The notes beneath the pieces are model-generated. The model searched no databases, was not told where the DNA came from, and was given only the letters and a program-made list of their open reading frames with translations. This document shows positions 1-9,031 of a stretch of 63,229 nucleotides of DNA, piece after piece. The translations under genes and the position numbers were made by a program. The stretch lies in assembly GCA_964622775.1 (NCBI GenBank), contig CAZUSO010000009.1, positions 1 through 63,229 on the forward strand, given 5' to 3'. The DNA is from CAZUSO01 sp964622775. GTDB taxonomy: Bacteria > Bacteroidota > Bacteroidia > Chitinophagales > Chitinophagaceae. Numbering within the stretch: position 1 is the first letter of the stretch; each line of letters starts with the position of its first letter.

Positions 1-1097
1 TGGCCGTGTCCCGGGAAAATATTGCCAATGAAAATATTGACCATCAGTATTTCGTTACCAGCGCCCACCAGCGGTATGACACCCTGAAGCGATTGCTGGA
101 TATGGCTCCGGATATTTACGGTATTATTTTTACACGGACCAAACAGGATGCGCAGGATATTTCGGAAAAGCTGATGCGCGAAGGCTATCACGTAAGCCCG
201 CTCCACGGCGATATGGATCAGAAGATGCGTACGAAGGTGATGGATCGCTTCAAGCGCAAGCTGCTTCAGGCCATTGTGGCCACCGATGTAGCTGCCCGTG
301 GCATTGACGTGAACGACATCACCCACGTCATCAATTATGAACTGCCCGAAGACCCCGAAATATATACCCACCGAAGCGGCCGTACTGCCCGTGCGGGGAA
401 ATCAGGCATTTGCATGTCCATCACGACCAGCCGGGAAATCGGGAAGATCAGACAAATTGAACGCATGATAAAGAGCCGTTTTCATCGCAGTGATATCCCG
501 GATGGCAATGAAGTGGTGCGCAGAAGACTCTTCAGCTATTTAGACAAGATAGAGTCAGCAGAACCCGGAACGTCCTTTACGGATATATACCAGGACAGCA
601 TCCGCGAACGATTTGAACACTTAGATAAAGATGACCTGATTAACCGTTTATTGTGGCTTCAGTTAAAGGATACGATTGCCGATTATCAGCATGCACCCGA
701 CCTGAATATCAGTCATGAGAGCCATCACAGCGCCTTAGACAGCGGATCGGTTCGTCTTTTCATGAATGTCGGAACAAAGGATGGCCTGAACCCGGAAAAG
801 CTAATTCAGTTTATTACGGATATGACCGACCTGGATGCCGCTACCATCAGCCGGATTACGGTTCGGGAACTGAGTACCTTCTTTAATGTACCTGCTGAAA
901 GTTCTGCATTTATTGCAGATGCGTTGCGGCAGAAAAAATTCAATAATCGTAAAGTGCGGATAGAGGAAGCGGATCAGAAGCCGATGTATAATAAAAGCCG
1001 GGAATCGCATTATCCTCCCAAGCGTACTGATTATAATAAAAAAAGGAGCTATACGGAAGGTGTTAAATTTCAACGCGCAAGGAAGCCATTAAAATAA
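1..1097 (+). CDS. DEAD-box RNA helicase, C-terminal part (5' end outside window)
   Basis: The reading frame is open from base 3, so this is the 3' part of a gene that starts before the window; the GTG at base 6 is an internal codon. The visible part is the second RecA-like helicase domain: motif IV (GIIFTRT), motif V (ATDVAARGID) and motif VI (HRSGRTARAG). The last ~100 residues (RLFMNVGTKDGL onward) resemble the DbpA-type RNA-binding domain, followed by a basic Lys/Arg-rich tail. Family knowledge: such proteins unwind structured RNA during ribosome assembly or mRNA turnover. The N-terminal Q, Walker A and DEAD motifs cannot be checked here. Confidence 0.93.
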   Translation, partial: AVSRENIANENIDHQYFVTSAHQRYDTLKRLLDMAPDIYGIIFTRTKQDAQDISEKLMREGYHVSPLHGDMDQKMRTKVMDRFKRKLLQAIVATDVAARGIDVNDITHVINYELPEDPEIYTHRSGRTARAGKSGICMSITTSREIGKIRQIERMIKSRFHRSDIPDGNEVVRRRLFSYLDKIESAEPGTSFTDIYQDSIRERFEHLDKDDLINRLLWLQLKDTIADYQHAPDLNISHESHHSALDSGSVRLFMNVGTKDGLNPEKLIQFITDMTDLDAATISRITVRELSTFFNVPAESSAFIADALRQKKFNNRKVRIEEADQKPMYNKSRESHYPPKRTDYNKKRSYTEGVKFQRARKPLK

Positions 1098-1135
1098 TTT
1101 AACATTAATCATGCCTTCCTTTTAGGGCAAAAAAC

Positions 1136-1143
1136 TACCTTTG
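1136..1143 (+). promoter_or_regulatory. Bacteroidota -7 promoter element for rlpA
   Basis: TACCTTTG matches the Bacteroidota -7 consensus TAnnTTTG and lies 25 bases before the rlpA-like start codon. No convincing -33 TTTG is seen at the usual spacing. Confidence 0.6.
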
Positions 1144-1168
1144 CGGTCAACCAAAATGTTGATGTGTT

Positions 1169-1642
1169 ATGGGTATTGTATATGTCCTTTGGTCCTGGCT
1201 GGCTTTTTCGATGCCAATGCAGCAGCAAATGTTTTCGCAACTACAGCAGCAATCTGAAGCAAAAGTAATCCTGAATCAGGAGAAGCCTCATAAAACGGGT
1301 ACTGCCAGTTTTTATCACAACAGGTTTGAAGGAAGGAAAACCGCAACAGGAGAAGTATTTGACAATGATAATTTTACTGCGGCAAGTAATTTCTTCAAAC
1401 TGGGTACTTTTGTAAAAGTCACTAACCTGCAGAACGGCAAGGTAGTTTATGTAAAAATCAATGACCGGATGGGGCATCCCTCGCGTGTAATTGATCTGAC
1501 AGAGCATGCAGCAAGGAAACTGAAATTTGTGAACCGGGGTCTTACCAGGGTGAAGATAGAACAGGTGCCTGCCCAGGAAGCAAAAAGATTCATTATCGCG
1601 CAGGCAAACGTCAATCCTGCTTCAACCAATCCAACTTTGTAA
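1169..1642 (+). CDS. rlpA: RlpA-like septal ring lytic transglycosylase family protein
   Basis: A 157-residue protein with a short N-terminal hydrophobic segment (likely signal peptide) and a double-psi beta-barrel domain at about residues 42-135. The family signatures are GTASFYHNRFEGRKTATGE, the following FTAAS, and the INDRMGHPSRVIDLTEHAA block. RlpA proteins act in the periplasm or outer membrane; some cleave naked glycan strands. The catalytic-type Asp of the IND-R segment and the GE of the first motif are present. No SPOR domain follows, which is common for short Bacteroidota versions. Upstream ATGs are out of frame, so the start is GGG-adjacent ATG at 1169. It is monocistronic, with its own promoter and a strong terminator. 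Confidence 0.88.
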   Translation: MGIVYVLWSWLAFSMPMQQQMFSQLQQQSEAKVILNQEKPHKTGTASFYHNRFEGRKTATGEVFDNDNFTAASNFFKLGTFVKVTNLQNGKVVYVKINDRMGHPSRVIDLTEHAARKLKFVNRGLTRVKIEQVPAQEAKRFIIAQANVNPASTNPTL

Positions 1643-1656
1643 AAGGAATTTATTCT

Positions 1657-1690
1657 AAAAAGCGCTTCAGTTTAATGAAGCGCTTTTTTA
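1657..1690 (+). terminator. Rho-independent terminator of rlpA
   Basis: An inverted repeat with arms AAAAAGCGCTTCA and TGAAGCGCTTTTT separated by 6 bases ends in a T-run, 14 bases after the rlpA stop codon. Confidence 0.85.
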
Positions 1691-1728
1691 TTTATGTAAA
1701 AAAAACGAGAGAAAATTTCAGCAAAAAA

Positions 1729-1759
1729 TTTGGGATTTTCAAAATGATGATTACCTTTG
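1729..1759 (+). promoter_or_regulatory. Complete Bacteroidota promoter for tRNA-Val
   Basis: TTTG at 1729-1732 is followed by exactly 19 bases and TACCTTTG at 1752-1759. This is a perfect match to the Bacteroidota consensus TTTG-N19-TAnnTTTG. Transcription should start near 1765, about 36 bases before the tRNA. Confidence 0.85.
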
Positions 1760-1800
1760 CAATCCTTTCTGAAAGGGAAGAAGATATTTAACAATAAAAC

Positions 1801-1875
1801 GGAGGCATAGCTCAGCTGGTTTAGAGCATCTGCCTTACAAGCAGAGGGTCCGCGGTTCGAACCCGTGTGCCTCCA
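1801..1875 (+). tRNA. tRNA-Val (anticodon TAC)
   Basis: The 7 bp acceptor stem GGAGGCA/TGCCTCC, D arm with AGCTCAGCTGG, anticodon stem TCTGC/GCAGA with loop CTTACAA (anticodon TAC), and T arm with GGTTCGAACC all fold normally. A discriminator A follows at 1875. No CCA is encoded. Confidence 0.97.
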
Positions 1876-1877
1876 CT

Positions 1878-1920
1878 GAATACGAAAAAGCCCCGCTGTT
1901 TGCGGGGCTTTTTCGTATTC
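1878..1920 (+). terminator. Long perfect hairpin terminator after tRNA-Val
   Basis: Two perfectly complementary 19-base arms (1878-1896 and 1902-1920) enclose a 5-base loop. The GC core GCCCCGC is followed by a T-run inside the 3' arm, as in an intrinsic terminator. The symmetry lets it work on both strands, although the next gene (trhO, minus strand) ends about 150 bases away. Confidence 0.9.
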
Positions 1921-2069
1921 TTATAACCATTTTTCCCCTTCATAAAACTCCTCTGTCATGATTTTTTCAGTCATGTATACCGGGATTTTCCCGCGGAAGG
2001 TAAATAAAATGCGCTAAGCGTGCGTTCTTTTTATCATGCAGGCAGTCATATCATCAGCGCGGAATTATG

Positions 2070-3131
2070 TTATTTTGAGGTATTAATCCTCCATTCGTCC
2101 CTGTGCTTTCGCAGGGGATGGTTTTTTGATTTATTGAAAATCATGCGCCCGCGGTCTAATCCTTTTCTTAATTGCACCTGTTCCTCTTCAGGCAATAAGG
2201 TCGTTTGATAACAGTCCTCGCTGCAACAGCCGTTATATTTTCCGGCGCAGGATGCGCATTGAATGAACAACAGATGACAGCCATCGTTTCTGCAGTTGGT
2301 ATGCGTATCGCAGGGCTGGCCGCATTGATGGCAATGCGCTATGATGTCGTCGGTAATGCGTTCACCCAGGCGTTCATCAAACACGAAATTTTTACCTGTA
2401 AACTTCAGTGGAAGCTGCTGTTCCTTTGCGCGGCGGGTATATTCAATAATACCCCCTTCCACATGATATACGTTTTTAAATCCTTTATGCAGGAGCCAGG
2501 CGCTGGCCTTTTCGCAGCGAATCCCACCGGTGCAGTACATGACTATATTATTATCTTTTTTGTCCTGCAGCATCTCTACAGCCATTGGCAATTGCTGCTT
2601 AAAAGTGTCCGAAGGAATCTCTATGGCACGCTCAAAATGCCCCACTTCATATTCGTAGTGGTTTCGCATATCCACGATAATAGTATCCGGATCTTCCGCC
2701 AGACGGTTATATTCTTCCGCTTTCAGGTATTTACCGGTCTTTGAAGAATCAAAACCCGAATCTGTGATCCCGTCGGCCACAATTTTCGGCCTTACTTTGA
2801 CCCGCAAAACCCAAAACGATTTTCCGTCATCATCCACCGCAATATTAAGCCGGAGGCCGTCTAAGGCCGGATGCATATTAAAGAGTATTTCCCTGAAAGC
2901 CTCAAACTGCGTTTCAGGAACGCTCATCTGAGCATTAATGCCTTCTGTAGCTACATAAATGCGTCCAAACACATTCAGTTCATAAAACTTCAGATACAGA
3001 TTATCCCGGAATTGTTTGGGATCATTAATGTGGAAATACTTGTAGAAAGAAACTGTAGTACGCGGTGTCGTTTCCGCTAACATCCGCGCTTTGAGCTCCT
3101 CATTGGAAATCCGGTTGTGTAACACTGGCAT
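2070..3131 (-). CDS. trhO: tRNA uridine(34) hydroxylase TrhO (rhodanese-type, YceA/UPF0176)
   Basis: TrhO installs the 5-hydroxyl on U34 of certain tRNAs in an O2-dependent way. The protein has the N-terminal acylphosphatase-like domain (VSFYKYFHINDP to about 100 residues), a rhodanese domain with active-site loop MYCTGGIRCEKAS holding the catalytic Cys, and a C-terminal Cys-rich segment (CHQCGQPCDTHTNC, CASC, CCSEDC) likely binding zinc. The frame is open 43 codons further upstream. The ATG at 3131 is preferred: it is preceded by an AAGGAAGG ribosome site, a TAATTTTG promoter element lies just before it, and the extra residues look non-conserved. Confidence 0.93.
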   Translation of the reverse strand: MPVLHNRISNEELKARMLAETTPRTTVSFYKYFHINDPKQFRDNLYLKFYELNVFGRIYVATEGINAQMSVPETQFEAFREILFNMHPALDGLRLNIAVDDDGKSFWVLRVKVRPKIVADGITDSGFDSSKTGKYLKAEEYNRLAEDPDTIIVDMRNHYEYEVGHFERAIEIPSDTFKQQLPMAVEMLQDKKDNNIVMYCTGGIRCEKASAWLLHKGFKNVYHVEGGIIEYTRRAKEQQLPLKFTGKNFVFDERLGERITDDIIAHCHQCGQPCDTHTNCRNDGCHLLFIQCASCAGKYNGCCSEDCYQTTLLPEEEQVQLRKGLDRGRMIFNKSKNHPLRKHRDEWRINTSK

Positions 3132-3176
3132 GGTGAACCTTCCTTTTTCTTTTTGAGTAAATAAAAATACCGGAAG

Positions 3177-3184
3177 CAAAATTA
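3177..3184 (-). promoter_or_regulatory. Bacteroidota -7 element for trhO
   Basis: On the minus strand TAATTTTG (TAnnTTTG) lies about 46 bases before the ATG at 3131. This supports the shorter trhO start. Confidence 0.6.
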
Positions 3185-3279
3185 GGGAAAACATGGAAGT
3201 CTTCCCTGGTTTTTTGCAATCAGATATTGCCCGGCAAAATTTCGTATTCCAAAAGAGCAATACGGTTTTTGGTCACGGA

Positions 3280-5004
3280 CTACTTCACAACGGAGAATCC
3301 GATTGTCGCCCGGTCTGTATTTTGCTGATAGATCAACAGGTAATTTCCGGCAGGTAAGGCAGCGATGTCAAATTGTGATTGCGAAGTTGCCGCCTTCACT
3401 TCGCGCAGTACTTTTCCCCTGATATCTATAATTCGTACTGTAGCGCCCGGCTTAAAAACCGATTCCGGCACTGCAAGCGTAATCAGGTTTTTTGCCGGAT
3501 TGGGAAATAGCCTGAGCGCTTTACCGGATATCAAATTTCCGATGCCTGTATTCTGTCCGGAAATCGTGACCAGTAAAGAATCCTGAGCCGTAGGGTCTGC
3601 AACGGCAACCGCTATGGCATAAACCGTACCATTGGAAACAGCCGTTACCACCCCGTTAGAGGCAATAGTGGCCGCGCCGCTTACAGATACTATGCTCCAG
3701 CTTACATTTTGGCTGGCTGATGACGGGAATACCGTAGCCTGTAAGCCCAAAGTGCCATTAGGAACAGTAATTTCTGCAGGGACATTTCCTGCCGTAGTTA
3801 TTACTATGCTGTCAATATTTCCCGGATTTTGATTGCTAATTGTAATTTCCAGGGAATCGCTCAGCGTTGGGTTCTGTATAGAAACCGCCTTTGCCCATAC
3901 GGTTCCGTCCGACTGCGCCGCCACCAAACCCGATCCGTTGATACTGGCATTCCCCGTTCCCGGCACAATAGTCCAGGAGACCGCCTGGTTGGCATTTGCC
4001 GGAAATATAATGGCCTCCATCTGCAGGGTGCCGCCGTCCGTAGTGATAACGGCAGGAACATTATTTTGAGTAGCAACTACAATGCTGTCAATCAAAATGA
4101 TTTGGTTGGAAATGGTAATTAATAAAGAATCCTTAATTGTTGCATCCTGAACAGAGGTCGCTTTGGCCCAAACAGTGCCATCTGCAAATGCCGTCACCAA
4201 ACCGGAAGGATTAATGGAGGCGCTTCCGGTAACGGGCACAATGCTCCAGGTGACATTGGGATTGGCTGTCGCAGGAAGCACTATGGCTTCCATTTGCAAA
4301 GTACCGTCATCAATCGCAATGGATGCAGGTACATTATTTTCTGTTTGAACAGTCAGGTCAGTTATTGGATCCCAGGTAACGCCGTTAAAGGTGAGCCGTA
4401 CCAGGGGACGATTAGCATTGATCAGGAAATCCAAATCTTCTAAGCTGGTACTCCCCACCCGTGTGGCATTGGTCATATTATCGGAAGAGTGCCCCCAATT
4501 TATATCGGATGACAGCATGCCGGGGCGGTACCATTCCACGCAAATGGCGATATTATCCGTACCATTCCAATAAAACGGATTGTCAAATGGTACTTCTTTC
4601 CAGCCAGTGCCGGTCGGGATGCTGTAAGTGGACACGGTGAACACCTCTGTAGCGTCATTAATCTCCGTATCCCAGTCCGGAACCGGTGAGCTGTTCCACA
4701 CATTGTTGGAAGTATGCTTCATATAGATTTTGATATAAGCATCACCGAAGGTGTATTCCCCTGTGCCGTATTTGTCCCAGGCCAGACTGGTAATATCTCC
4801 GGCAGTACCACCGGCCGCAATGATCTCCGAAGCAGTATAGAGCGAGATGGTTCGGGAGTACCGGTTAATGGTAGTGCTGGTGGAAAGCAATGCGTTGGTT
4901 GAGGCCGATCCGGTATAAGTGCCTAAAGAAACTGTCACCTGGGCCATTGCCGGCATAGAAGCGCCAAGTATTAGCGCAAGTGTATAAAATAATACCTTTT
5001 TCAT
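3280..5004 (-). CDS. Secreted T9SS cargo protein with three Ig-like (BIG2-type) repeats
   Basis: A 574-residue exported protein. Residues 1-21 form a signal peptide ending at AMA-Q. An N-terminal domain (about 22-215) contains TSLAWDKYG and IAICVEWY, as seen in T9SS cargo proteins. Then come three tandem ~90-residue repeats (about 216-485), each with NVPA-I-GTLQ, a SW-IVP segment, an A-I--SGLV-A segment and a W-KA block closed by DSL-ITIS. These look like bacterial Ig-like group 2 modules. The C-terminus (LFPNPAKNLITLAV to SVVK) is a type A T9SS sorting domain, so the protein should be surface-attached or released. Substrate and role are unknown. It is monocistronic. Confidence 0.85.
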   Translation of the reverse strand: MKKVLFYTLALILGASMPAMAQVTVSLGTYTGSASTNALLSTSTTINRYSRTISLYTASEIIAAGGTAGDITSLAWDKYGTGEYTFGDAYIKIYMKHTSNNVWNSSPVPDWDTEINDATEVFTVSTYSIPTGTGWKEVPFDNPFYWNGTDNIAICVEWYRPGMLSSDINWGHSSDNMTNATRVGSTSLEDLDFLINANRPLVRLTFNGVTWDPITDLTVQTENNVPASIAIDDGTLQMEAIVLPATANPNVTWSIVPVTGSASINPSGLVTAFADGTVWAKATSVQDATIKDSLLITISNQIILIDSIVVATQNNVPAVITTDGGTLQMEAIIFPANANQAVSWTIVPGTGNASINGSGLVAAQSDGTVWAKAVSIQNPTLSDSLEITISNQNPGNIDSIVITTAGNVPAEITVPNGTLGLQATVFPSSASQNVSWSIVSVSGAATIASNGVVTAVSNGTVYAIAVAVADPTAQDSLLVTISGQNTGIGNLISGKALRLFPNPAKNLITLAVPESVFKPGATVRIIDIRGKVLREVKAATSQSQFDIAALPAGNYLLIYQQNTDRATIGFSVVK

Positions 5005-5388
5005 TATCCGTATAATTCAGTTTCTGCTAAATTAAGCCGCATTTTTTTATACCGGCATATACCATAAAAACATAGGGGTATATCCCAAATGTTGCATGTG
5101 GTGTAAGGTTTTTTATCGTCCTTCCGAAAAGAAAATCCCGGATTGCGCAGCAATCCGATCAGGATTTTCGCGTGGAGGAATCTCCCATGCGGGAGGATGG
5201 GCGAGCGCCCTGGAGATTCCCCGATTCCACTGCGCTACACCCAGAATGATGATACCTTTTAGATTCGGCAGATTGCTCAGTTGCGACAATTTGGGATGCA
5301 CCCGTTTACCACAGCTGATACAAGAGTGAAATTAAGAAAACTTTATCCGTCAATATATATTTAACATAATACTAAGATAACATGAAGC
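5005..5388. repeat. Intergenic region with palindromic repeat-like hairpins
   Basis: No gene is credible here. Two nested inverted repeats occupy about 5125-5225: GAAAATCC...GGATTTTC around GGATTGC/GCAATCC, and GGAATCTCC...GGAGATTCC enclosing a GC-rich loop. The composition (clearly GC-richer than the flanks) and hairpin form resemble dispersed palindromic repeats. Apparent short reading frames on both strands follow from the palindromes. Confidence 0.5.
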
Positions 5389-6423
5389 TTAAATTGACGC
5401 ATTTCCTAAGCGATCCAGCAGGTCAGCAAAAGCATATATATCTCCTTCCGTGGTGTCGAATGCACACATCAGTCGCACTTCATTCGTCATTTCATTCCAT
5501 ACATAAAATGGAAAATGCTTTTGCAGCTCCGGTATCCAGGAAGCAGGCATCAGCGCAAAAACGGCATTAGCATCCACCGGTTTAGTAACGGTAATTTCAG
5601 GATGCTTTTGCAATACTGCTGCCAGCTCGCGCGCCATCCTGTTCGCCTGTGAAGCCGGCTGTCGCCAAAAATCATCCTGCAAAACGGCTTCAAACTGTGC
5701 GGCAATAAAACGGGTCTTCGAGGCTAGCTGCATGGCTTGTTTTTGCTTATATCCAATTGATGCGGCCAGCATTTTATTGAACACGATAACCGCTTCGCCA
5801 AACATCATGCCCAGCTTGGTACCGCCTAATGAAAGCACATCCACACCTACATCAGCGCTCAGCGCTTTCAGGCTACACCCTAATGATGCGGCAGCATTAA
5901 AAAACCGGGAACCGTCTATATGAAAGTACAAGCCGTGCCGATGAGCAAGCGCTCCGATTGCTTTCAAATGTTCCGGCGAATAAACCGTGCCATATTCCGT
6001 AGCCTGTGTTACGGAAATCAGGCCCGGCTGCGCAAAATGCACATCGCCCTTACGAATCAGCTTCTTTTCAATTTCCGCAATCGTCAACTTCCCGTCAGCA
6101 TCAATCGGAATCGGGAAGAACCGGCACCCGGTAAAGGTTTCCGGCGCGGAAGATTCATCGCAGTAAATGTGAGAAAGATCTGCGCACAATACAGAATGAA
6201 AGGAATGGGTAGCGCTGCTGATGCTGAGCACATTGGCACCTGTGCCGTTAAAGACAAAAAGTGTTTCCGCGTCCTTATCAAATTGCTCCCGGAACAACTG
6301 CTGAACACGCTGTGTCAGCGGATCATGTCCGTAGGAAATGGCATGGTTTTCATTAGACTTGTGCAGCGCCTGCATCACTTCAGGCAGCACCCCGGCATAG
6401 TTATCGCTTGCAAAACTTTTCAT
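5389..6423 (-). CDS. Low-specificity L-threonine aldolase-like PLP enzyme (beta-eliminating lyase family)
   Basis: Family members split L-threonine or L-allo-threonine to glycine and acetaldehyde using PLP. Visible features are the N-terminal FASDNYAGVLPEVMQAL (threonine aldolases begin with such an SD/N-x-G segment), AISYGHDPLT, FVFNGTGANVLSI, HIDGSRFFNAAASLG (Asp binding the PLP ring) and the Schiff-base lysine in SLGGTKLGMM. The frame continues to a TTG at 6519, but family proteins start at this methionine, so the ATG at 6423 is chosen. Length about 344 residues is normal. It is a single gene facing an unrelated divergent region. Confidence 0.88.
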   Translation of the reverse strand: MKSFASDNYAGVLPEVMQALHKSNENHAISYGHDPLTQRVQQLFREQFDKDAETLFVFNGTGANVLSISSATHSFHSVLCADLSHIYCDESSAPETFTGCRFFPIPIDADGKLTIAEIEKKLIRKGDVHFAQPGLISVTQATEYGTVYSPEHLKAIGALAHRHGLYFHIDGSRFFNAAASLGCSLKALSADVGVDVLSLGGTKLGMMFGEAVIVFNKMLAASIGYKQKQAMQLASKTRFIAAQFEAVLQDDFWRQPASQANRMARELAAVLQKHPEITVTKPVDANAVFALMPASWIPELQKHFPFYVWNEMTNEVRLMCAFDTTEGDIYAFADLLDRLGNASI

Positions 6424-6541
6424 TCCGTAAAGATAAGACTTGCCGTTCAGTTGGGGGGATGAAAAACAAAGCTTGGAAAAATTGGTAATGTGGTCAGAAA
6501 TAGTTGGTTTTTGGGTCAAAAATTAATTGAAATTTGACTTG

Positions 6542-6641
6542 TCGAGCGAAAGGGTAATAAGCTATGCTGTGGGAAGCAACTTATGAGCATATAGCTCGAT
6601 GCTTATACAATAGAGGACGGCTTTTGAGCTGTCCTTTTTTT
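6542..6641 (+). ncRNA. Candidate small structured RNA ending in an intrinsic terminator
   Basis: No protein is encoded, but about 100 bases show layered pairing. TCGAGC at 6542 can pair with GCTCGA at 6594-6599. Inside it AGCTATGCT pairs with AGCATATAGCT with a 2-base bulge. The element ends with a 9 bp stem (6614-6622 with 6627-6635, loop TTTG) followed by a T-run, a classic terminator. A near-consensus -7 element (GAAATTTG, one mismatch) ends at 6536. This could be a small RNA or just a terminator with chance pairing; I recognise no known family. Confidence 0.35.
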
Positions 6642-6916
6642 ATCTATCGGTAAGCCAAAATCGCAGGAAAATCCCTTCATCACTTTTGATTTTTAAAGTA
6701 GATATACCATTTAATGAAATTCAAAATGCCGAAAAGGGTGCAGGCCAAATTGTCGCACCAAAGATTGTTAGTACAACAAGAAGCGTGATGCCAAGACGAA
6801 TTTAAAATTATGTACCGTTGTGGAGTGGTTTTAATGGAGTGGAAAAACGATGACACATCTTTTGTCGTATTTTATCATGCAAAGTTGGTGTCGTGCTGAA
6901 CAATATTAACCAAACA
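6642..6916. other. Intergenic region without recognisable gene
   Basis: Stop codons are frequent in all frames and no conserved protein motif is visible. The stretch may include decayed coding sequence, but none is identifiable. Confidence 0.4.
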
Positions 6917-6958
6917 CCCCAAAGATTTACCAGAAGTTATATGGATAAATCTTCGGGG
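6917..6958. terminator. Hairpin downstream of the ASPIC/UnbV gene
   Basis: Arms CCCCAAAGATTTA (6917-6929) and TAAATCTTCGGGG (6946-6958) pair with one internal mismatch. It lies 42 bases beyond the stop of the minus-strand gene ending at 7001 and probably ends that transcript. T-runs on either side are modest. Confidence 0.45.
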
Positions 6959-7000
6959 CTTTTGCACAAGGAATAAGACTTTGACATTATGCCGGATGCC

Positions 7001-9031
7001 TTATTTCGCTTTTACAAAGGTATGCGTGAACTCCTGCCCTTTTTCATTTTCCAGCTTCAGCAAATAGCTGCCGGACGGCAAATCCCGGATGACCAAGGAA
7101 TTGCTGCTTAGCTTCAAATTCTTCACTAATTTTCCATTAAGCGCGTAAATGCGGGCAATCTTCAGATGCAATCCGCCTCCATCTTCAATATACAAAATAT
7201 CATTTGCCGGATTGGGATAAATATTAATACCGGCATTGCTGATATTATGGATGCCGGTAGGGAAGGGATGCTCGCCTTCCACCACATGCAGCACGCTGTC
7301 GATAGCCGGGTCGTAAATATAGTCAATAGTTCCCGAAGGCCATTTTATATAGATAGAGTCAATGGCATTAGCCTGTCCAATTCCGAAATGCACATTCAGC
7401 GAATGCATATAGCGAAAGCCTTCGCCGCTGCGCACATCCCGGATTTGTTTGCCCCAGGAGCCATAAAGCTCCACACGTGCGCCAATGCCATTGGCATTGC
7501 TGGCAACGCCTTGCAGGGTCAGCTTCACCCAATGATTATTATTGCCATTGCTGAAAAAGATTTCACTTCCGTTTTGCACATCAATAAAGCCGTCATTATT
7601 CAAATCACCGCAAGGTCCGGGGACAAACGGAACCGAAAACGGCGTAAAGGTCATGTCGCCATTATTGCGCATGATATGATTGCCGCCATCCAGCACATCT
7701 GCATAACCGTCATTATCGAAATCGTAAGTAAGGTATTCGATATTCATACTGGTATTTTCATCCCATCCGCTGCCTGCCGTAACATTGGTAAAGGTTCCAT
7801 CACCATTATTCCGCATCAGTTTATGCATGCCGTTAGCATCGGAACTGGCTCCTATCAGGGCATCCATGTCGCCGTCATTATCAAAGTCATTCCAGGATGA
7901 TGACCAGGTCTGAATCGGATCCGCCATATTGGAGATTACCGATACATCGGTAAAGATACCGTTACCGTCATTGCGATGCAGCTCATTGATATTGGCTGTA
8001 GTCTGCCCCCCGCGGCATTTAGCGATGAACAAATCGGGATCACCGTCATTATCATAATCAACCCATACCGAACCGTAATTGCCGCCTTGCGGATGATTGC
8101 CCAACCCGCCTTTATGATACTCCAGGGCACCACTGCCATTACCCAGAAAATAGACATTGCTGTCCACATCATGGCAGACAAAGATGTCTAAATTTCCATC
8201 ATTATTAATATCGATAAAATTGGTGCGCTGGCAGAATATGTAATGTTCATCAGTCGTCTCCGTGTAAGCTGTTCCATCATCGTTGGCAATCATAAAAGAC
8301 GGGCTCGTGCCGCCGCCAAGTACAAAATCATTAATGCCGTTTTTATCAAGATCGCCGGCCGCAATGCTCCAGCTGGGCAGGTGGGTAACGGAAACAGGCA
8401 CGGTAGCTTCTGTAAACGGCCCACCGGCAGCCTGCTGATAAAGGAAATGCATATTGTTGTCGTTGACCATTACGACGTCGTCGAGATAATCGCCATTGGC
8501 ATCAACGATGCAATATTTCATATCGCCGGTACTGGTCGGAATCTGGGCTCCGGTAAAGGTAACCGGGGGTGTGCCGGGGGGAATAATGGCCTGCTCCATG
8601 ACCTGAAAAATAAACCCGCCATCGTTCCATTTATTATCAAATACAATATAATAAGTAGTTCCGGCCGTAACCTCAAAGGTAGCAGCGGCTAAATACCCTG
8701 CTCCTAAAACGCCGCCGTCGTCAACGCCGAGCAGACAGGTCAGGTTGCCGCAACTTCCGGTATAAACACCCAATTCGGTATCTCCGCCAATATTCTCCTG
8801 CAAATCTGTAGTAATAGTCACCATATAATCCTGAGCAGGCGTATAGACATACCATTCTGCATGGGTTACCGGATCGTTACTTACTGCGCAAATAGTTGGA
8901 GGAGACATTCCGTCAATTCCAGTCACCGTATAAGTTCCGGCAATTACCGGCAATGCGGAGCCACAGTTATTTTGCGCTAATACGGACACGCTAAAGAGAC
9001 CCGTAGCCATTAGTAGATAAAACTGCTTCAT
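7001..9031 (-). CDS. Secreted VCBS/FG-GAP repeat protein with ASPIC/UnbV domain and T9SS sorting signal (CRTAC1-like)
   Basis: A 676-residue exported protein. It has a signal peptide (residues 1-19, cleaved near VLAQ), a pre-peptidase-like beta-sandwich region (about 20-150), then several FG-GAP/VCBS blades with calcium-type loops such as DANGDYLDD, DLDKNGINDF, DINNDGNLDI, DYDNDGDPDL, DFDNDGDMDA and DLNNDGFID. Next is an ASPIC/UnbV domain (NGIGARVELYG, VRSGEGFRYMHS, VHFGIGQA, KWPSG). The C-terminus (INIYPNPANDILYI to TFVKAK) is a type A T9SS sorting domain. The blades predict a calcium-binding beta-propeller. Proteins of this kind are secreted to the cell surface in Bacteroidota; ligand unknown. 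It is monocistronic. Confidence 0.9.
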   Translation of the reverse strand: MKQFYLLMATGLFSVSVLAQNNCGSALPVIAGTYTVTGIDGMSPPTICAVSNDPVTHAEWYVYTPAQDYMVTITTDLQENIGGDTELGVYTGSCGNLTCLLGVDDGGVLGAGYLAAATFEVTAGTTYYIVFDNKWNDGGFIFQVMEQAIIPPGTPPVTFTGAQIPTSTGDMKYCIVDANGDYLDDVVMVNDNNMHFLYQQAAGGPFTEATVPVSVTHLPSWSIAAGDLDKNGINDFVLGGGTSPSFMIANDDGTAYTETTDEHYIFCQRTNFIDINNDGNLDIFVCHDVDSNVYFLGNGSGALEYHKGGLGNHPQGGNYGSVWVDYDNDGDPDLFIAKCRGGQTTANINELHRNDGNGIFTDVSVISNMADPIQTWSSSWNDFDNDGDMDALIGASSDANGMHKLMRNNGDGTFTNVTAGSGWDENTSMNIEYLTYDFDNDGYADVLDGGNHIMRNNGDMTFTPFSVPFVPGPCGDLNNDGFIDVQNGSEIFFSNGNNNHWVKLTLQGVASNANGIGARVELYGSWGKQIRDVRSGEGFRYMHSLNVHFGIGQANAIDSIYIKWPSGTIDYIYDPAIDSVLHVVEGEHPFPTGIHNISNAGINIYPNPANDILYIEDGGGLHLKIARIYALNGKLVKNLKLSSNSLVIRDLPSGSYLLKLENEKGQEFTHTFVKAK

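Noticed and set aside
7166..7900. Plus-strand open frame of 244 codons
   Set aside because: It lies antisense within the propeller (ASPIC/UnbV) gene, and its Ile/His-rich product mirrors the repeated DNDGD codons of the sense strand.
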